Positions 11,196 to 21,454 of a stretch of 64,000 bases of DNA are shown here, in pieces. A program made the translations under genes and the position numbers. The stretch is taken from NCBI GenBank assembly GCA_013399875.1, contig VXAZ01002122.1:89182-153181 (forward strand), given 5' to 3'. The notes beneath the pieces were generated by a model. That model was not told the origin of the DNA. It saw only the letters and a list, made by a program, of their open reading frames with translations, and searched no databases. Source of the stretch: Gymnorhina tibicen. Lineage: Eukaryota > Chordata > Aves > Passeriformes > Artamidae. How positions within the stretch are numbered: position 1 is the first letter of the stretch; each line of letters starts with the position of its first letter.

Positions 11196-11862
11196 CACAA
11201 ACCTCCATGGGTGCAGGCAGCTCCAGTGGCTGGCGCGGGCTCAGCCTGGCTCGATGCCGTCCGTCCTCCTGCTTCGGCCTGGGGTTGCCCCTCACACAGC
11301 ACAGCCACCTCCGCTCCTGGCTCCCCATCCAGAAGGCTGGCAGGGCAGGAGGGCCCTGGATTGTGGGTCTCCAGCCAGAGCTCCATGTGGGGCTGGATGG
11401 AGACATCAGAGCGTGGCCCCCCCGCGCCCCGCTGCAGCTCATTAGCGGTGCTGTGAATCGCAACGGCTGAAAAGCCCAGCCAGAGCCACTTTCTAATGGA
11501 GAAACACTTCATAATATTTGGTGTTGGAGGAGAAAACAAGGATCTGCTGATGGCAGCGTGTCCTCCCTCGCCGTCTGCAGGCCCTGCTGCCTGCATCGCT
11601 GCTGGCAGCACCTTCTCCTTCCCACTGCCCCCTCTGAGCACCTGAGCTGGGGCTAACCCCTGGTGCCTGGCCCGGGCACTGTGCTCCTGTCACCACATGG
11701 AAAGCCAGGATTCTGGTGCTTCACAGGGCCTCACCCAGGGCGGAATCCTGCCCTGGAAGTTTCCCAGACTCCTCAGCTGGTTCCTGTGAGGTAGCCCCAG
11801 TGTTCTGCTGATGGTGGGGTGCAGAGGGGATCTTGACACTCTGCCTGTCCCTGTCCCCGCAG

Positions 11863-11916
11863 ATGAGCCCGCAGGGACATCCCTGCAAGATGCCGACGCT
11901 ATGGGGTGGGTGCTGA
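11863..11916 (+). CDS. Upstream ORF in the DLGAP3 leader (17 codons plus stop)
   Basis: If the exon begins right after the AG at 11861-11862, its first three bases are ATG, opening a 17-codon frame that stops with TGA at 11914-11916. The main DLGAP3 ATG starts at 11918, one base later and in another frame. A uORF this close could reduce initiation at the main start or feed it by short-range reinitiation. There is no evidence of a functional peptide, and the exon boundary is inferred from the splice consensus. Confidence 0.35.
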   Translation: MSPQGHPCKMPTLWGGC

Positions 11917-11917
11917 A

Positions 11918-14900
11918 ATGATGAAGGGCTACCATGGGGAGCGTAGCCAGACACAGCCCTCCTCTGGCCACCGCTGCCGCTGCGTCCCAGAGGACTGCGA
12001 GCATCCCGCCGACTACATCCCGCACGGCCCCGAGGGCCGGCCGCCGTACCTGCTCAGCCCCAGCGAGCCGTGTTCCCTGGAGCATCCCTACTGCCCCGCG
12101 CGGAGCCCCGGTGCGGCCAGCGAGTGCCCGGGCGGGCCCCTGAGCGAGCCGCCCTCCGCCAGCGCCAGCAGCACCTTCCCGAGGATGCATCACGCGCAGC
12201 AGCCCTACGACTCCTGCGACGAATGCATGGCGACCGCCCACCCCGCCAGCAAGATCAACCGCCTGCCCCCCACGCTGCTGGACCAGTTCGAGAAGCAGCT
12301 GCCGCTGCACCACGACGGCTTCCACACGCTGCAGTACCCCCGGGCCGGCGGCGCCGAGCCCCGCAGCGAGAGCCCCAGCCGCATCCGCCACCTCGTCCAC
12401 TCCGTCCAGAAGCTCTTCGCCAAGTCCCACTCCCTGGAGGCGCCGGCCAAGCGGGACTACAACGGCGCCAAGATGGACGGCCGCGGGGACGGCTACCACC
12501 ACCACCACCACCATCACCACCACCACCACCACCAGTCCCGCCACGGCAAGCGCAGCAAGAGCAAGGACCGTAAGGTGGACTCCCGGCACCGGTCCAAGAT
12601 GTTGGGCTGGTGGAGCTCCGACGACAACCTGGACAGCGACAGCAGTTACATGGTGTCCGGCCGGCACGCCGCCGACCAGGGCACCCAGTACTGCGTGGAC
12701 GCTCCCGAAAGTGCCTTCAGAGACTTGACCTTGAAGAGTCTAAAGGGCGGCGGGGAAGGAAAATGCCTGGCCTGTGCTGGCATGTCCATGTCTCTGGATG
12801 GCCAGACGCTCAAGAGGAGTGCCTGGCACACCATGACCGTCAGCCAGGCCCGTGAAGCCTATCCCAGCGCCGGCGGCACCGAGAAGACCTTGATGCTTCA
12901 GGAAGCAAAGGCCAAAGAGCGAGCGTACCAGTACCTGCAGGTGAGGGGCTGGGCAAGGTGAGGGGACTGGGGCTGACCGTGCCATGGGGCAAGCCAGGGC
13001 TGGGACCCTCCATCCAGCAGCCTGGGGTGCTGTGGGGATGCTCCAGCTCTGCTCCGTGTCACCAGTGCCTGTGTCCCATTCCTGTGCCGGTCCCCGCTGT
13101 CCCCTCGAAGCCCATCTGCTGCCTCCTGCCCTGTGCTGGATTTGGGGTCAGACTGGCTCTGTCAGCTCAGGGCCACCAGCAGCCCTGTGTCTGCTCCCTT
13201 CTCGCTGCTTTTATCCTGCCTGTGTGCCTGGCTGAGTGCCACCGCCTGCCTCATCACCAGGCTCCCTTCTAGGTCACCCCCCTTCCAATTAAAAGCTAAT
13301 TAACTCTTCTCTCCCTTTCCTGGGGGAAGGAGACAGGGAGCAGCAATGCCGTGCTGGCCGGGGGTGGGGGTGGCCAGGGCCCGTCTCTGCCAGCAGCGGG
13401 GGCATCGGGGCAGGGTGCTGGCCCCACCGCCCTCACCGTGGGCCCCAGGGGACACCATCCCCCTGCCACTGCCCTGTAAGGACCCCGTGGTGCTGGCGTC
13501 AGCGGTGCATGGTGGGACTGGTGCCTGATACGTCAGGCGGGTGCTGTGCTGGCATGGGTGGGATTTGGCCCAGACGCTCCTGCCGGGGGGGCTGTGAGGT
13601 GGGAGCTGCTGCACCGCCCCACGCTGTGGGAATGGGGAGCCGTGCCTGTTAGGAGGGATCTGCTTTCCTGGATTTTGGGGCTTTCCAAAGGGGCCAAAGC
13701 CCCCAGGGTCTGTCCCTGCAGCTCTGGGGTGCGTGGGGAGGGCAGGGGAGCCGGACACATGCGCTGGATTTGGGCTGGGCTTGGTCTGGCACACGGCTCG
13801 GCTCTGCATCCCACCTGTGCGATCCCGGCCACTGCATCCTCCCACTCTCGCCTCTTGCTCCAGGTGCCGCAGGACGAGTGGAGCGGGTACCCGGCGGGCA
13901 AGGACGGGGAGATCCCGTGCCGGCGGATGCGCAGCGGCAGCTACATCAAGGCCATGGGCGACGAGGACAGCGCCGATTCGGACATCAGCTCCAAAGTGTT
14001 GCCCAGGGCGGCCACACGGCGAGACAGCTACCGCCGCTCCTCCAGCGCCGACCAGGCCAGGACCAAGTAAGGGCTGTTGCCTCCCGGCCCCATCCCAGCA
14101 CTGCAGGCAGCAGCGGGGCCATGGGCCGGGGCTCCCTGGGAGAACAAGTGGCATGTCCCTGCTCACGGCAGTGTCCCTGCTCATGGCATTGTCCCCACTC
14201 ACGGCACTGTCCCTGCTCATGGCACTGTCTCTGCTCACGGCTGCGCTCCTTGGTGCAGCGACACCGAGCCCTGTCCCTGCTCTGTGTCAGGGCACTGGGG
14301 AGGACATGGCTGTGCTGGGCTTTGGGGGGATCTGCTGCTGCAGCTACATGCAGAGCATGGGGAGAAGAGGCATGTTCAAAGGGGGGTGACTGGGACGTGC
14401 TCCAGTCCCAGTGGGTGACAGTTTTGGGGCCAGTGACGAGTGGGGACAGCAGCGGTGTCCAGCGGGAGCATCGCTGCGGCTGCGTTTCCGAATGCTCTGC
14501 TGGAATGTGTTGCTTTTGGTGCTATCCCTTCTATTCCCACTGTCTTTCATTAGGTTTGCAAGTAGGCACTATTCTGATTCATATATCTGTAACTGTCCCA
14601 GCTGCTGCACGCCACCGCGAATGCTCCCGCGGGGACAGAGCTACGGGCGCTCCTTCACCACCGGTCAGGTATGTTCCGTGGCACAGGGGCCACGGGGCAG
14701 GTTGGGGCAGGGACGCGGTGGATGTCGCTTTGAGCATCCCTTGCCCTGGCTCAGCCTCACCCACCGCTCTCCCCAGATCAACGACGAGCTCAACCACCAG
14801 TTTGAGGCTGTCTGCGAGTCGGTTTTCGGCGAGGTGGAGTCGCAGGCCGTGGAGGCGCTGGACCTGCCCGGCTGCTTCCGCATGCGGAGCCACAGCTACC

Positions 14901-17900
14901 TGCGGGCCATCCAGGCGGGCTGCTCCCAGGATGACGACTGTCTCTCGCTCTTCTCCATGTCGGCCCCTCCCGGGCCGCCCATCACCAGCAGCATCCTGAA
15001 GCCCAGCACTTGTGAGTCCCGGGGGGTGGTGAGGGCTTGGCCGCGTGAGGGACCCCCACAACTCCCTGCCTGCTCACCTGGGCACCTGCCAAGGGCTGCT
15101 ACTGCCCTCCTCTTGCCCCTTGACACCTATAGCGCCCGGCACAGGGTGTGAGTGTACTGCTAGCGGCTCAGTCCCAGTCAGGGGGCTGCTCTGTGTCCTC
15201 AGCACCCATTTGCCATTCCTTCCCCTCCCTTCACTTCTGTCCCCATCTCTGCCCCTTGCTGGGTGCTTCAGCAATGTGGCCAGTGTGGGTCTGGGGTGTT
15301 TTCTTATCCCAAAACTGGCCAAACAGCCCCTCTGAGCTCCAGCCCGGATCTAACCCAGCTTAGGGACAAACCCTGTGGGGCCCTGATCCCCGTGCTGTGG
15401 GAGGAAATGGGCAGCATTCCCCGGGGCCCCTGTTCGTGGCGGGAAATGAACAAGTGTCTGTGTTTTCACGTGCCTTTTCATCCTGCGCCTCTCCCACAAC
15501 AGCCTTCAGTTACAGAAAAGCTCCACCTCCCATCCCTCCAGGAACCAAAGCCAAACCTCTCATCTCCGTCACGGCGCAGAGCAGCACCGAGTCCACCCAC
15601 GAGAGCTACCTGCCCAGCGAGGTCGCCCGCAGCCCCGCCTGGTCCAAAGATGCCACGGCCCGCTGCAACTCAGCCGAGAGCCTGGAGAGCTCCAAGGTGA
15701 CGGCCGTGGCCCTTGACCTGCCCCCGGTCCAGCCCCGCGCTGCTCCCAAGCCCTCCACGCTCATCATCAAGGCCATCCCCGGCCGGGAGGAGCTGCGGAG
15801 CTTGGCTCGGCAGCGGAAGTGGCGTCCGTCCATCGGCGTCCAGGTGGGCTCCGCTCCTCCCTGAGGGCTGCCTGAGTGGTGTGGGCGATGCTGAGCCTCC
15901 ACGCTGTGTCTTGGGGCTGCCCTCCAGCGCTCTCCCTCTGCCCCTTGGCAGGTTGAGGCCGTCTCTGACTCGGATACGGAGAGCCGGAGCCAGAGGGAGT
16001 TCCACTCCATCGGGGTGCAGGTGGAGGAGGACAAAAGGTACCACATAGCTGGACTGGGCTGAGACCTGCCACACTTGCTGCACTGGTGCATTGGGTTCCT
16101 GGTGGCTTCCTGATCTCTGCACACCACCACTACCCCACAGCACCTTTGCCCTCTCTCCTCTGGCTGAAACCCCAGAGCTCAGCACCATCACCATCCCAGG
16201 CCCAGTGCCCCAATCTGGGGCAGAATCTGGCCTTTCCTTTGCCCTCACTGCTGCCCAGGGAAGGGGCTGCCCTCTTCCTGCCCTGTGCTGGTGGGCTCAG
16301 CCCTTAGCTTTGAGCCCACGCCAGGTGCAGATGAACCTTTGGGCATTTCTGCAGCTAACCATGACATTTTGGCTGGGATGGGAATGCCAGGTGTGCCAGA
16401 ACCTGCATGGCCCGCAGGTGGGGAGCTCCGGCACTGTGCCCATGCAGCCCGGTGCACGCTCCTCTCCATCCTCGGTCCAGTGCTGGTAGCCATGGAAACA
16501 GGCTAAGAGCAGAGGAGATGAGGGCCTGGCAGATTGCAGCTGCTCGGGGTTGTCCCTGTGGCCCTGAATGCTCCGGGATCCACCTCGGCATCCCCAGCCT
16601 CATCCTGCCTGTGGGCATCCTTCACCGTGCCCCTGCCGCTGCGGTACCTGACGGGGGGTGGGGTCAGGACAATCCCCGCTGGCTGCGAGGTCCCCACGCT
16701 CTCCCTCTCTCTGCAGGCGAGCACGCTTCAAGCGCTCCAACAGCGTGACGGCGGGCGTGCAGGCGGACCTGGAGCTCGAGGGCTTCACTGGCCTGGCCGT
16801 GGCCACCGAGGACAAAGCCCTGCAGTTTGGGCGGCCCTTCCAGCGGCACTCCTCGGAGCCCGAGTCGGGCCGGCAGTACGCCGTGTACAAGACGGTGCAC
16901 ACGCAGGGGCAGTGGGCGTACCGCGAGGATTACCAGCTGCAGTACGACACGGTGGAGGTGCCCCGGCGGGACGCCTGGATAGAGCGGGGCTCCCGCAGCC
17001 TCCCCGACTCCGGCCGCGCCTCCCCGTGCCACCGCGACGGGGAGTGGTTCATCAAACTGCTGCAGGCAGAGGTGGAGAAGATGGAGGGCTGGTGCCAGCA
17101 GATGGAGAGGGAGGCGGAGGACTATGACCTGCCCGAGGAGAGTGAGTCGGGTGGGGCGTTGCAGCGAAGAGAGGGGCTGGGGATCCTGGAGAGCTGGGGG
17201 GGCACAATTATTGTCCTGCAGTGCTCCCTCCTTGGAGCATCTTCCCTGCCAAGGCTAAAGAGGTTGGGTGAGGGCGAGAAACACCGGGAAACCCTCTGGG
17301 GCTAGAGGGGTCTGAAGGAGAGAGGAGACACGATGTGTTGGAGGAGTCTGAGCTGCTCGTGACTGTCTGCTCTCCCCCCCAGTCCTGGAGAAGATCCGGA
17401 GTGCGGTGGGCAGTGCCCAGCTCCTCATGTCCCAGAAGGTGCAGCAGTTCTACCGCCTCTGCCAGCAGAACATGGTGAGTGGGCAGCAGTGCTGGGGGTC
17501 AGCTGTGGTGGGGAGGGGGGTGTCTCATACCCTCAGCCAGTGACTTTGTACCACCATGCAGGAGAGCTGGACAGAGTCCCCCAGCACTGGGGGGTGGGAT
17601 GGCCCCGTGGCCTGCAGAGCCAATGTCCCACCAATATACAAAGATGACACTCTATCCCTCTGCCCCTGCAGGATCCCAACGCATTCCCCGTGCCCACCTT
17701 CCAAGACCTGGCTGGCTTCTGGGACCTCCTGCAGCTCTCCATTGAGGATGTCAGCATGAAGTTCGGGGAGCTCCAGCAGCTCAAGGCCAACGGGTGGAAA
17801 ATCATGGAGCCCAAGGTAAGGGCAGGGCTCTGCCACTGGTATTCGTCCCTGTCACCTCTCCCTCCCTCCTCATCCCCAAGCACATCTGCACCCAAATCAC

Positions 17901-18418
17901 CGGTGGGCTCTCACTGGTGACTACTTTAGCAAACCCTTGAACAACAGAGCTCGGAAAAAGCGAGGCTAGAGAAGACCTGTTCTCCCACTGATGTATCCCA
18001 GCGGCCTGAAAAGGGCCAGGCAGGGTCCTGGAATGGGATGGTTGAAGGGATGTGCAGTCCTGCCTTGCAGCCTGTGGGAGGGTCTGTGGAGCCTCTCACT
18101 GCGGTTTTGGCTTTGGCACCCACAGCAGCAGCTGTGGCGAGCCTGCTGGGATGCCCATTCCCGGGAGGTCCCAGCCTGAAGCCCCTGTTGTCCGTGCAGG
18201 AGGAGAAGAAGGTGCCTCCCCCGATACCAAAGAAGCCGCCGCGCTCCAAGGTGCACCCGGTGAAGGAGCGCTCCCTGGACTCGGTGGACCGGCAGCGGCA
18301 GGAGGCCCGCAAGCGGCTCCTGGCAGCCAAGCGAGCGGCCTCCTTCCGCCAGAGCTCGGCCACCGAGAGCGCGGACAGCATCGAGATCTACATCCCCGAG
18401 GCGCAGACCCGGCTGTGA
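11918..18418 (+). CDS. DLGAP3: DLGAP3 (SAPAP3/GKAP3), postsynaptic scaffold, 10 coding exons
   Basis: Scaffold of excitatory synapses; the family binds the PSD-95 guanylate-kinase domain and Shank PDZ domains. Inferred exons: 11918-12940, 13864-14066, 14602-14668 (or 14554-14668), 14777-15011, 15503-15843, 15952-16037, 16717-17141, 17383-17474, 17672-17815, 18200-18418. All have GT/AG borders, and the 2,835 coding bases stay in frame (944 aa; human about 979). The N-terminus reads MMKGYHGE, matching human MRGYHG at the second Met (11921). Visible motifs are LLDQFEKQLP, a 12-His run (residues 194-205), WWSSDDNLDSDS, two PSD-95-binding-type repeats (RRMRSGSYIKAMGDED near 361-376; FRMRSHSYLRAIQAGC near 466-481), proline-rich KAPPPIPPG, two IGVQVE dynein-light-chain-type motifs, the C-terminal GKAP domain, VPPPIPKKP and the Shank PDZ ligand EAQTRL. 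DLGAP3 is favoured over DLGAP1/2/4 by the His tract, the NCCxPPR exon and the SMIM12-GJA4 neighbours. Confidence 0.96.
12497..12532 (+). repeat. CAC/CAT microsatellite encoding 12 histidines
   Basis: Twelve in-frame His codons (CAC x5, CAT, CAC x6) lie in the first DLGAP3 coding exon. Human DLGAP3 has a poly-His tract at the same place, before QSRHGKRSKSK, so it is an old, length-variable feature and not a sequencing artefact. Confidence 0.9.
12941..13863 (+). other. DLGAP3: DLGAP3 coding intron 1
   Basis: It starts with GTGAGG after codon CAG and ends with a pyrimidine run and CAG at 13861-13863. The 923 bases are GC-rich apart from a short AT-rich patch near 13,287-13,310 (CCAATTAAAAGCTAATTAAC). 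I see no other feature in it. Confidence 0.85.
14150..14240 (+). repeat. 18-bp minisatellite in DLGAP3 intron 2, about five copies
   Basis: Tandem copies of an 18-base unit, GGCACTGTCCCTGCTCAT and variants, lie inside the intron (14067-14553). The unit alternates CTCAC and CTCAT at its end, suggesting a 36-bp higher-order unit. It creates a long spurious open frame. Confidence 0.8.
14554..14601 (+). other. DLGAP3: Optional 48-base exon extension in DLGAP3 (tandem 3' splice site)
   Basis: Two acceptors can serve the third coding exon. The upstream one (AG 14552-14553) follows a long pyrimidine tract. The downstream one (AG 14600-14601) reproduces the human NCC-x-PPR junction. They are 48 bases apart, so both keep frame. 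The upstream site adds 16 residues, KFASRHYSDSYICNCP, with no stop, and changes the junction Asn to Ser. The stronger tract belongs to the upstream site, so the longer form may be normal in this species. Confidence 0.7.
15012..15502 (+). other. DLGAP3: DLGAP3 coding intron 4
   Basis: The donor GTGAGT follows AGCACTT and the acceptor is CCCACAACAG, splitting one serine codon (T/CC). The 491 bases hold nothing else that I can support. Confidence 0.85.
16038..16716 (+). other. DLGAP3: DLGAP3 coding intron 6
   Basis: The donor GTACCA (weak after position 3) follows GACAAAAG, and the acceptor TCTCTCTGCAG lies at 16706-16716. Joining them restores the DKRRARFKRSN sequence of the family. The 679 bases hold no other recognised feature. 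Confidence 0.85.
17816..18199 (+). other. DLGAP3: DLGAP3 coding intron 9
   Basis: The donor AAG|GTAAGG and acceptor TTGTCCGTGCAG flank 384 bases with no other feature. The splice joins EPK to EEKKVPPPIPKK, as in other DLGAP proteins. Confidence 0.85.
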
Positions 18419-18953
18419 CCGCAGCCTCCGCTTTTCTACCCGGACTGGACGGCGCGGCCGTAGCTCACTGTGATGGGGGCCGCGGGGACACCCTGGGGCA
18501 GCTCTTGACCCCACTCACAGCTTCTCTCTTTTCTATCTTAGCCCTTTCGTGGATCCAACGGCGGGTGAACGCAAAGCCCGGTTCTGCCCCGTCCCCTTGN
18601 TGTGTCCCAGCTTTCTGTCTCCTTCCTAGTCCCCAGCCCTTCTGCACACCCACCCCTGCATCCCAACCCAAAGAGAGGTGACCTTCAGCACCTGGCCCAG
18701 CCAGGCTGGAGGGGAGGGGGCTGCAGGCAGGCCCCCCCGCCTCTCTGTACTCAGTGCAATCCCCTGGTGTGTGGCAGGGACGGGCCCCCAGCCCCTGCCC
18801 AGCCACAGCCCCCCAGCCCTGCCCTGCCGGCACGAGGCTTTGGGACGTGGCAGGGACAAAGGGGTCCCCTCGCTGCTCCCCCCGCCTGCGGCTCGGGTGC
18901 CGTGGGGACCCAGGGCTCCCTCCCCTATATACATATATAAATATAACCCAAGG

Positions 18954-18959
18954 AATAAA
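18954..18959 (+). terminator. DLGAP3: Proximal poly(A) signal AATAAA of DLGAP3
   Basis: Canonical hexamer after an AT-rich TATATACATATATAAATATAAC stretch, followed by GT-rich sequence (GCGCTGTGTCC) about 20 bases later, as expected for a cleavage site near 18,975-18,985. Confidence 0.6.
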
Positions 18960-20023
18960 CCAGAAACTACACGTGACCAGCGCTGTGTCCTGCCTGGTGG
19001 GACGGGCCAGAGCAGCAGAGACCCCCGGTCACGGCGAGCCGCCCTGCTTCCCTCGCACGGAGCATCGCCACGCGCTTCTCCCCTTCCTGCTCAGCCCTCC
19101 TTCCCCTCAGTCCATCCCTCATCTGTCCGTCCTTCCCTCCTGCCAGCCTGGAGTCCGGGAGCACCTCTGCAATGTGGCACTAGCCAGGGACAGGGAATAG
19201 TCCCCCCATGCCTTGCTCTAGGTGGGGGATGCTTCCCCGGTGAGCCCGTTCCCACCTGCAGTGACAAGGACCACACCTGGGCTTGGCACCAGTGGGTGGG
19301 ATGGGAGCGTGGACATGGCCAGCAGCCGCCCCTTGAGTGTGGGACTGCTAGCGACCCCCTTAGGGGGTCACACTTTCCCCCTGATGGGGGCAGGGATGGG
19401 ACACCCCAGGATAGGGCTGCCATGTACCTGATGCCTCTCAGGACCAAGGGACAGCCTGGGATGTGGCTGTTCCCAGCTCCCCCATCACTGTGCACAGAGC
19501 CAGGAACAGGGTGGAGAGGCCCCTCCAGGGCAGAGCAGTGTGGTGGGGCAGGAGGCTGCATCTGCCTCATCCCTGTCCTTATCCCCGTTGTCCAAGCATC
19601 CGGCCCCTGTCAGTGTCCCTTTTGGTGGCAGAGGGGGGAGGACCCCACTCCTGTCCCTCACCCTGCCACGCCAGCAGCCCCACGCAGCATCACCAGCCAC
19701 CCCCCAGGGCAGGGCCAGTGGGTGCCAGGTAGCTCCCGAAATCTGGGGCCAAACCTCGCCCAGGCCCTCAGGCAGGGCGGTGGGATCAGAGGCAGCTGGG
19801 GGACGCCTCGCTGGGGTCCCTCGCTCCTGGGGGTCCGTTGGTGCTAAACACCTCCGTGACGGCAGCGCCCACTCAGCCACCCAAGGCCCTTCCCCGCCCC
19901 ACTCCCCCTGCACCCCGGATTTAGGGATGTGCCTGGGAAGGGCCCCCGGCCCCCGCCCCGGCCAGCGCCGTGCAGTGACCGTGACACGTGGCTCCCTTTT
20001 TATTGTAACGAACCGCCGCAATT

Positions 20024-20029
20024 AATAAA
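20024..20029 (+). terminator. DLGAP3: Distal poly(A) signal AATAAA of DLGAP3
   Basis: Canonical hexamer in a short AT-rich block, followed by GATGACTTTGGTTACTCC. It lies just before the minisatellite and would close a UTR of about 1.6 kb. Confidence 0.55.
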
Positions 20030-20123
20030 GATGACTTTGGTTACTCCGGGCCAGCGGCCACTTCCCTGCGGGGACTTGGCTGGCACCGGGCTCGCCTTTC
20101 ACCTGTCTCCCGTCCTTTTGTGT

Positions 20124-20799
20124 CCGTGGGGTGGGAAATGGGTGTCCGTGGGGTGGGAAATTGGTGACTGTAGGGTGGGAGAGGGGCTTTTTCAAGTCTC
20201 CTCGTGGATCTCCCCATGGAGACGTCCCACGGGTCTCCCCGTGAGTCTCTTCCAGTGGGGTCTCTGCCTGTGAGTCTCTCCCCATGGATCTCCCCCTGTG
20301 GGTGTCTCTCAGTGGATCTCTCCCCATGGCTTCCCCCGTGACTCCCCCTGTGACTCCCCACGTGAGTCTCCCACCATGACACTCCCTGTGGCACTCCTCG
20401 TGACTCCCGCACGGACGTTTCCCCGTGGCTCTCCTCCCCGAGACACCCCCGTGACTCCCCCGTTCGTGTCTCTCTGTGAATCCCTGCTGGGCTCTCCCCT
20501 GTGACTCTCCCTGTGAATCCTCCTGTGACTCCCCCTGTGTGTCTCCCGGTGGGTGACACCCCGTGACTCTCCCCGGGGGTCTCGCCCTGTGGGTGTCTCC
20601 CCGTGGCTCCCCCCGTGACACCTCTCCGTAACAGCACCGTGGACGTCTCTCCATGAATCCCCTGTGGATGTCTCTCTGTGACTTCCCCCGGGCTTCTCCC
20701 GCCTGACTCCCCCCGCGACACGCCCTTGTCTCCCGCCTGACTCCCGTCCGTGTTCCCCCCTAGTCCTCCCCCGTGTCCTCCCCTGCGTCTCCCCGTGTT
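20124..20799 (+). repeat. Degenerate minisatellite upstream of SMIM12, running into a gap
   Basis: It begins with about three 22-base copies (GTCCGTGGGGTGGGAAATGG type) and continues from about 20,200 as roughly 600 bases of CTCCCCGTGACTCCCC-type units of about 12-15 bases. It is strongly strand-asymmetric (pyrimidine-rich on plus). Because unit lengths are mostly multiples of three, it produces long minus-strand frames rich in GESRGE/GETHGE, which are not genes. The array is cut by the assembly gap at 20800, so its true length is unknown. Confidence 0.85.
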
Positions 20800-21038
20800 N
20801 NNNNNNNNNNNNNNNNNNNNNNNNNNNNNNNNNNNNNNNNNNNNNNNNNNNNNNNNNNNNNNNNNNNNNNNNNNNNNNNNNNNNNNNNNNNNNNNNNNNN
20901 NNNNNNNNNNNNNNNNNNNNNNNNNNNNNNNNNNNNNNNNNNNNNNNNNNNNNNNNNNNNNNNNNNNNNNNNNNNNNNNNNNNNNNNNNNNNNNNNNNNN
21001 NNNNNNNNNNNNNNNNNNNNNNNNNNNNNNNNNNNNNN
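20800..21038. other. Assembly gap (239 N)
   Basis: Run of N between a minisatellite and the extremely GC-rich sequence just before SMIM12. The missing sequence probably includes part of the repeat and the SMIM12 promoter and first non-coding exon. Confidence 0.95.
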
Positions 21039-21171
21039 GGCGGGGGGTCCCTGCGGACCCAGGCGGGGGTCCCGGCGCGGCCCAAGCGGGTCCCTATTCC
21101 CTGCGGCCAGCGCTGAGGCGCCGGTGCGGGCGGGCCCGGCCGGTGACCGCCGCGTCCCACCCCCGGCAGGC

Positions 21172-21450
21172 ATGTGGTCCGTGCTGTGGGCGGCCGTGCG
21201 CTCCAAGGCCCCGTACGTCACCTTCCCGGTGGCCTTCGTGGTGGGGCTGGTGGGCTCCCAGCTGGAGTGGTTCCTGCGCGGAGACCCCCCGCCCACGGCC
21301 CAGGAGGAGAAGAGCATCTCGGAGCAGCGGGAGGACCGCAAGCTGCAGGAGATCGCGGGCGAGGACCTGACCAAGGTGGTGAGCCTGAAGGACAAGCTGG
21401 AGTTCGCCCCTCGGGCCGTGCTCAACAGGAACCGCCCCGAAAAGAGTTAA
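21172..21450 (+). CDS. SMIM12: SMIM12, small integral membrane protein 12
   Basis: A 92-aa protein, the same length as the human protein. It has one N-terminal membrane segment (about residues 13-35, with [14 protein letters not shown]) followed by a charged tail with [26 protein letters not shown] and the C-terminus [11 protein letters not shown]. These are close to exact family matches. The reading frame is intact in a single exon that begins at 21170, after a consensus acceptor (CCCCCGGCAG), so the ATG is two bases into the exon and the leader lies in an upstream exon. Its molecular function is unknown. Its position between DLGAP3 and GJA4 is the conserved vertebrate arrangement. The stop codon overlaps an AATAAA. 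Confidence 0.97.
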   Translation: MWSVLWAAVRSKAPYVTFPVAFVVGLVGSQLEWFLRGDPPPTAQEEKSISEQREDRKLQEIAGEDLTKVVSLKDKLEFAPRAVLNRNRPEKS

Positions 21451-21454
21451 TAAA
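21449..21454 (+). terminator. SMIM12: AATAAA overlapping the SMIM12 stop codon
   Basis: The last two bases of the TAA stop (21448-21450) are the first two of AATAAA. Use of this signal would leave a 3' UTR of only about 15-25 bases. A more conventional signal lies at 22059-22064. Confidence 0.4.

Larger units (their letters stand above)
1..11862. other. Non-coding 5' flank / first-intron region of DLGAP3
   Basis: I found no coding sequence here. Open frames are GC-driven, lack family motifs and overlap on both strands. The region ends at a pyrimidine-rich acceptor (AG at 11861-11862), so at least its right part should be an intron between a non-coding DLGAP3 exon and the first coding exon. 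Mammalian DLGAP3 also has non-coding 5' exons. I could not identify a first exon or promoter. AT-rich islands within it are listed separately. Confidence 0.6.
18419..20050 (+). other. DLGAP3: DLGAP3 3' UTR (two alternative ends)
   Basis: From the stop codon there is no coding support. AATAAA at 18954-18959 would give a UTR of about 0.56 kb. A second AATAAA at 20024-20029, in a TAACGAACCGCCGCAATTAA context, would give about 1.6 kb. A single unresolved base (N) lies at 18600. The long plus-strand open frame across 18,678-19,847 lies inside this UTR and looks like a GC artefact. Confidence 0.6.

Noticed and set aside
11690..12667. Long minus-strand open frame (about 325 codons) with a V-rich tract
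   Set aside because: It is antisense to the first DLGAP3 coding exon; the Val run is the poly-His codons read backwards, and the frame matches no family.
13770..14999. 409-codon plus-strand open frame across DLGAP3 exons 2-4
   Set aside because: It is out of frame with the conserved protein and reads through introns and the 18-bp minisatellite.
18678..19847. 389-codon plus-strand open frame
   Set aside because: It lies inside the DLGAP3 3' UTR, is proline/glycine-rich because of GC content, and contains the proximal poly(A) signal.
20041..21160. Long minus-strand frames rich in GESRGE/GETHGE repeats
   Set aside because: They are the minisatellite read in frame because its units are mostly multiples of three; they cross the N gap and lack any domain.
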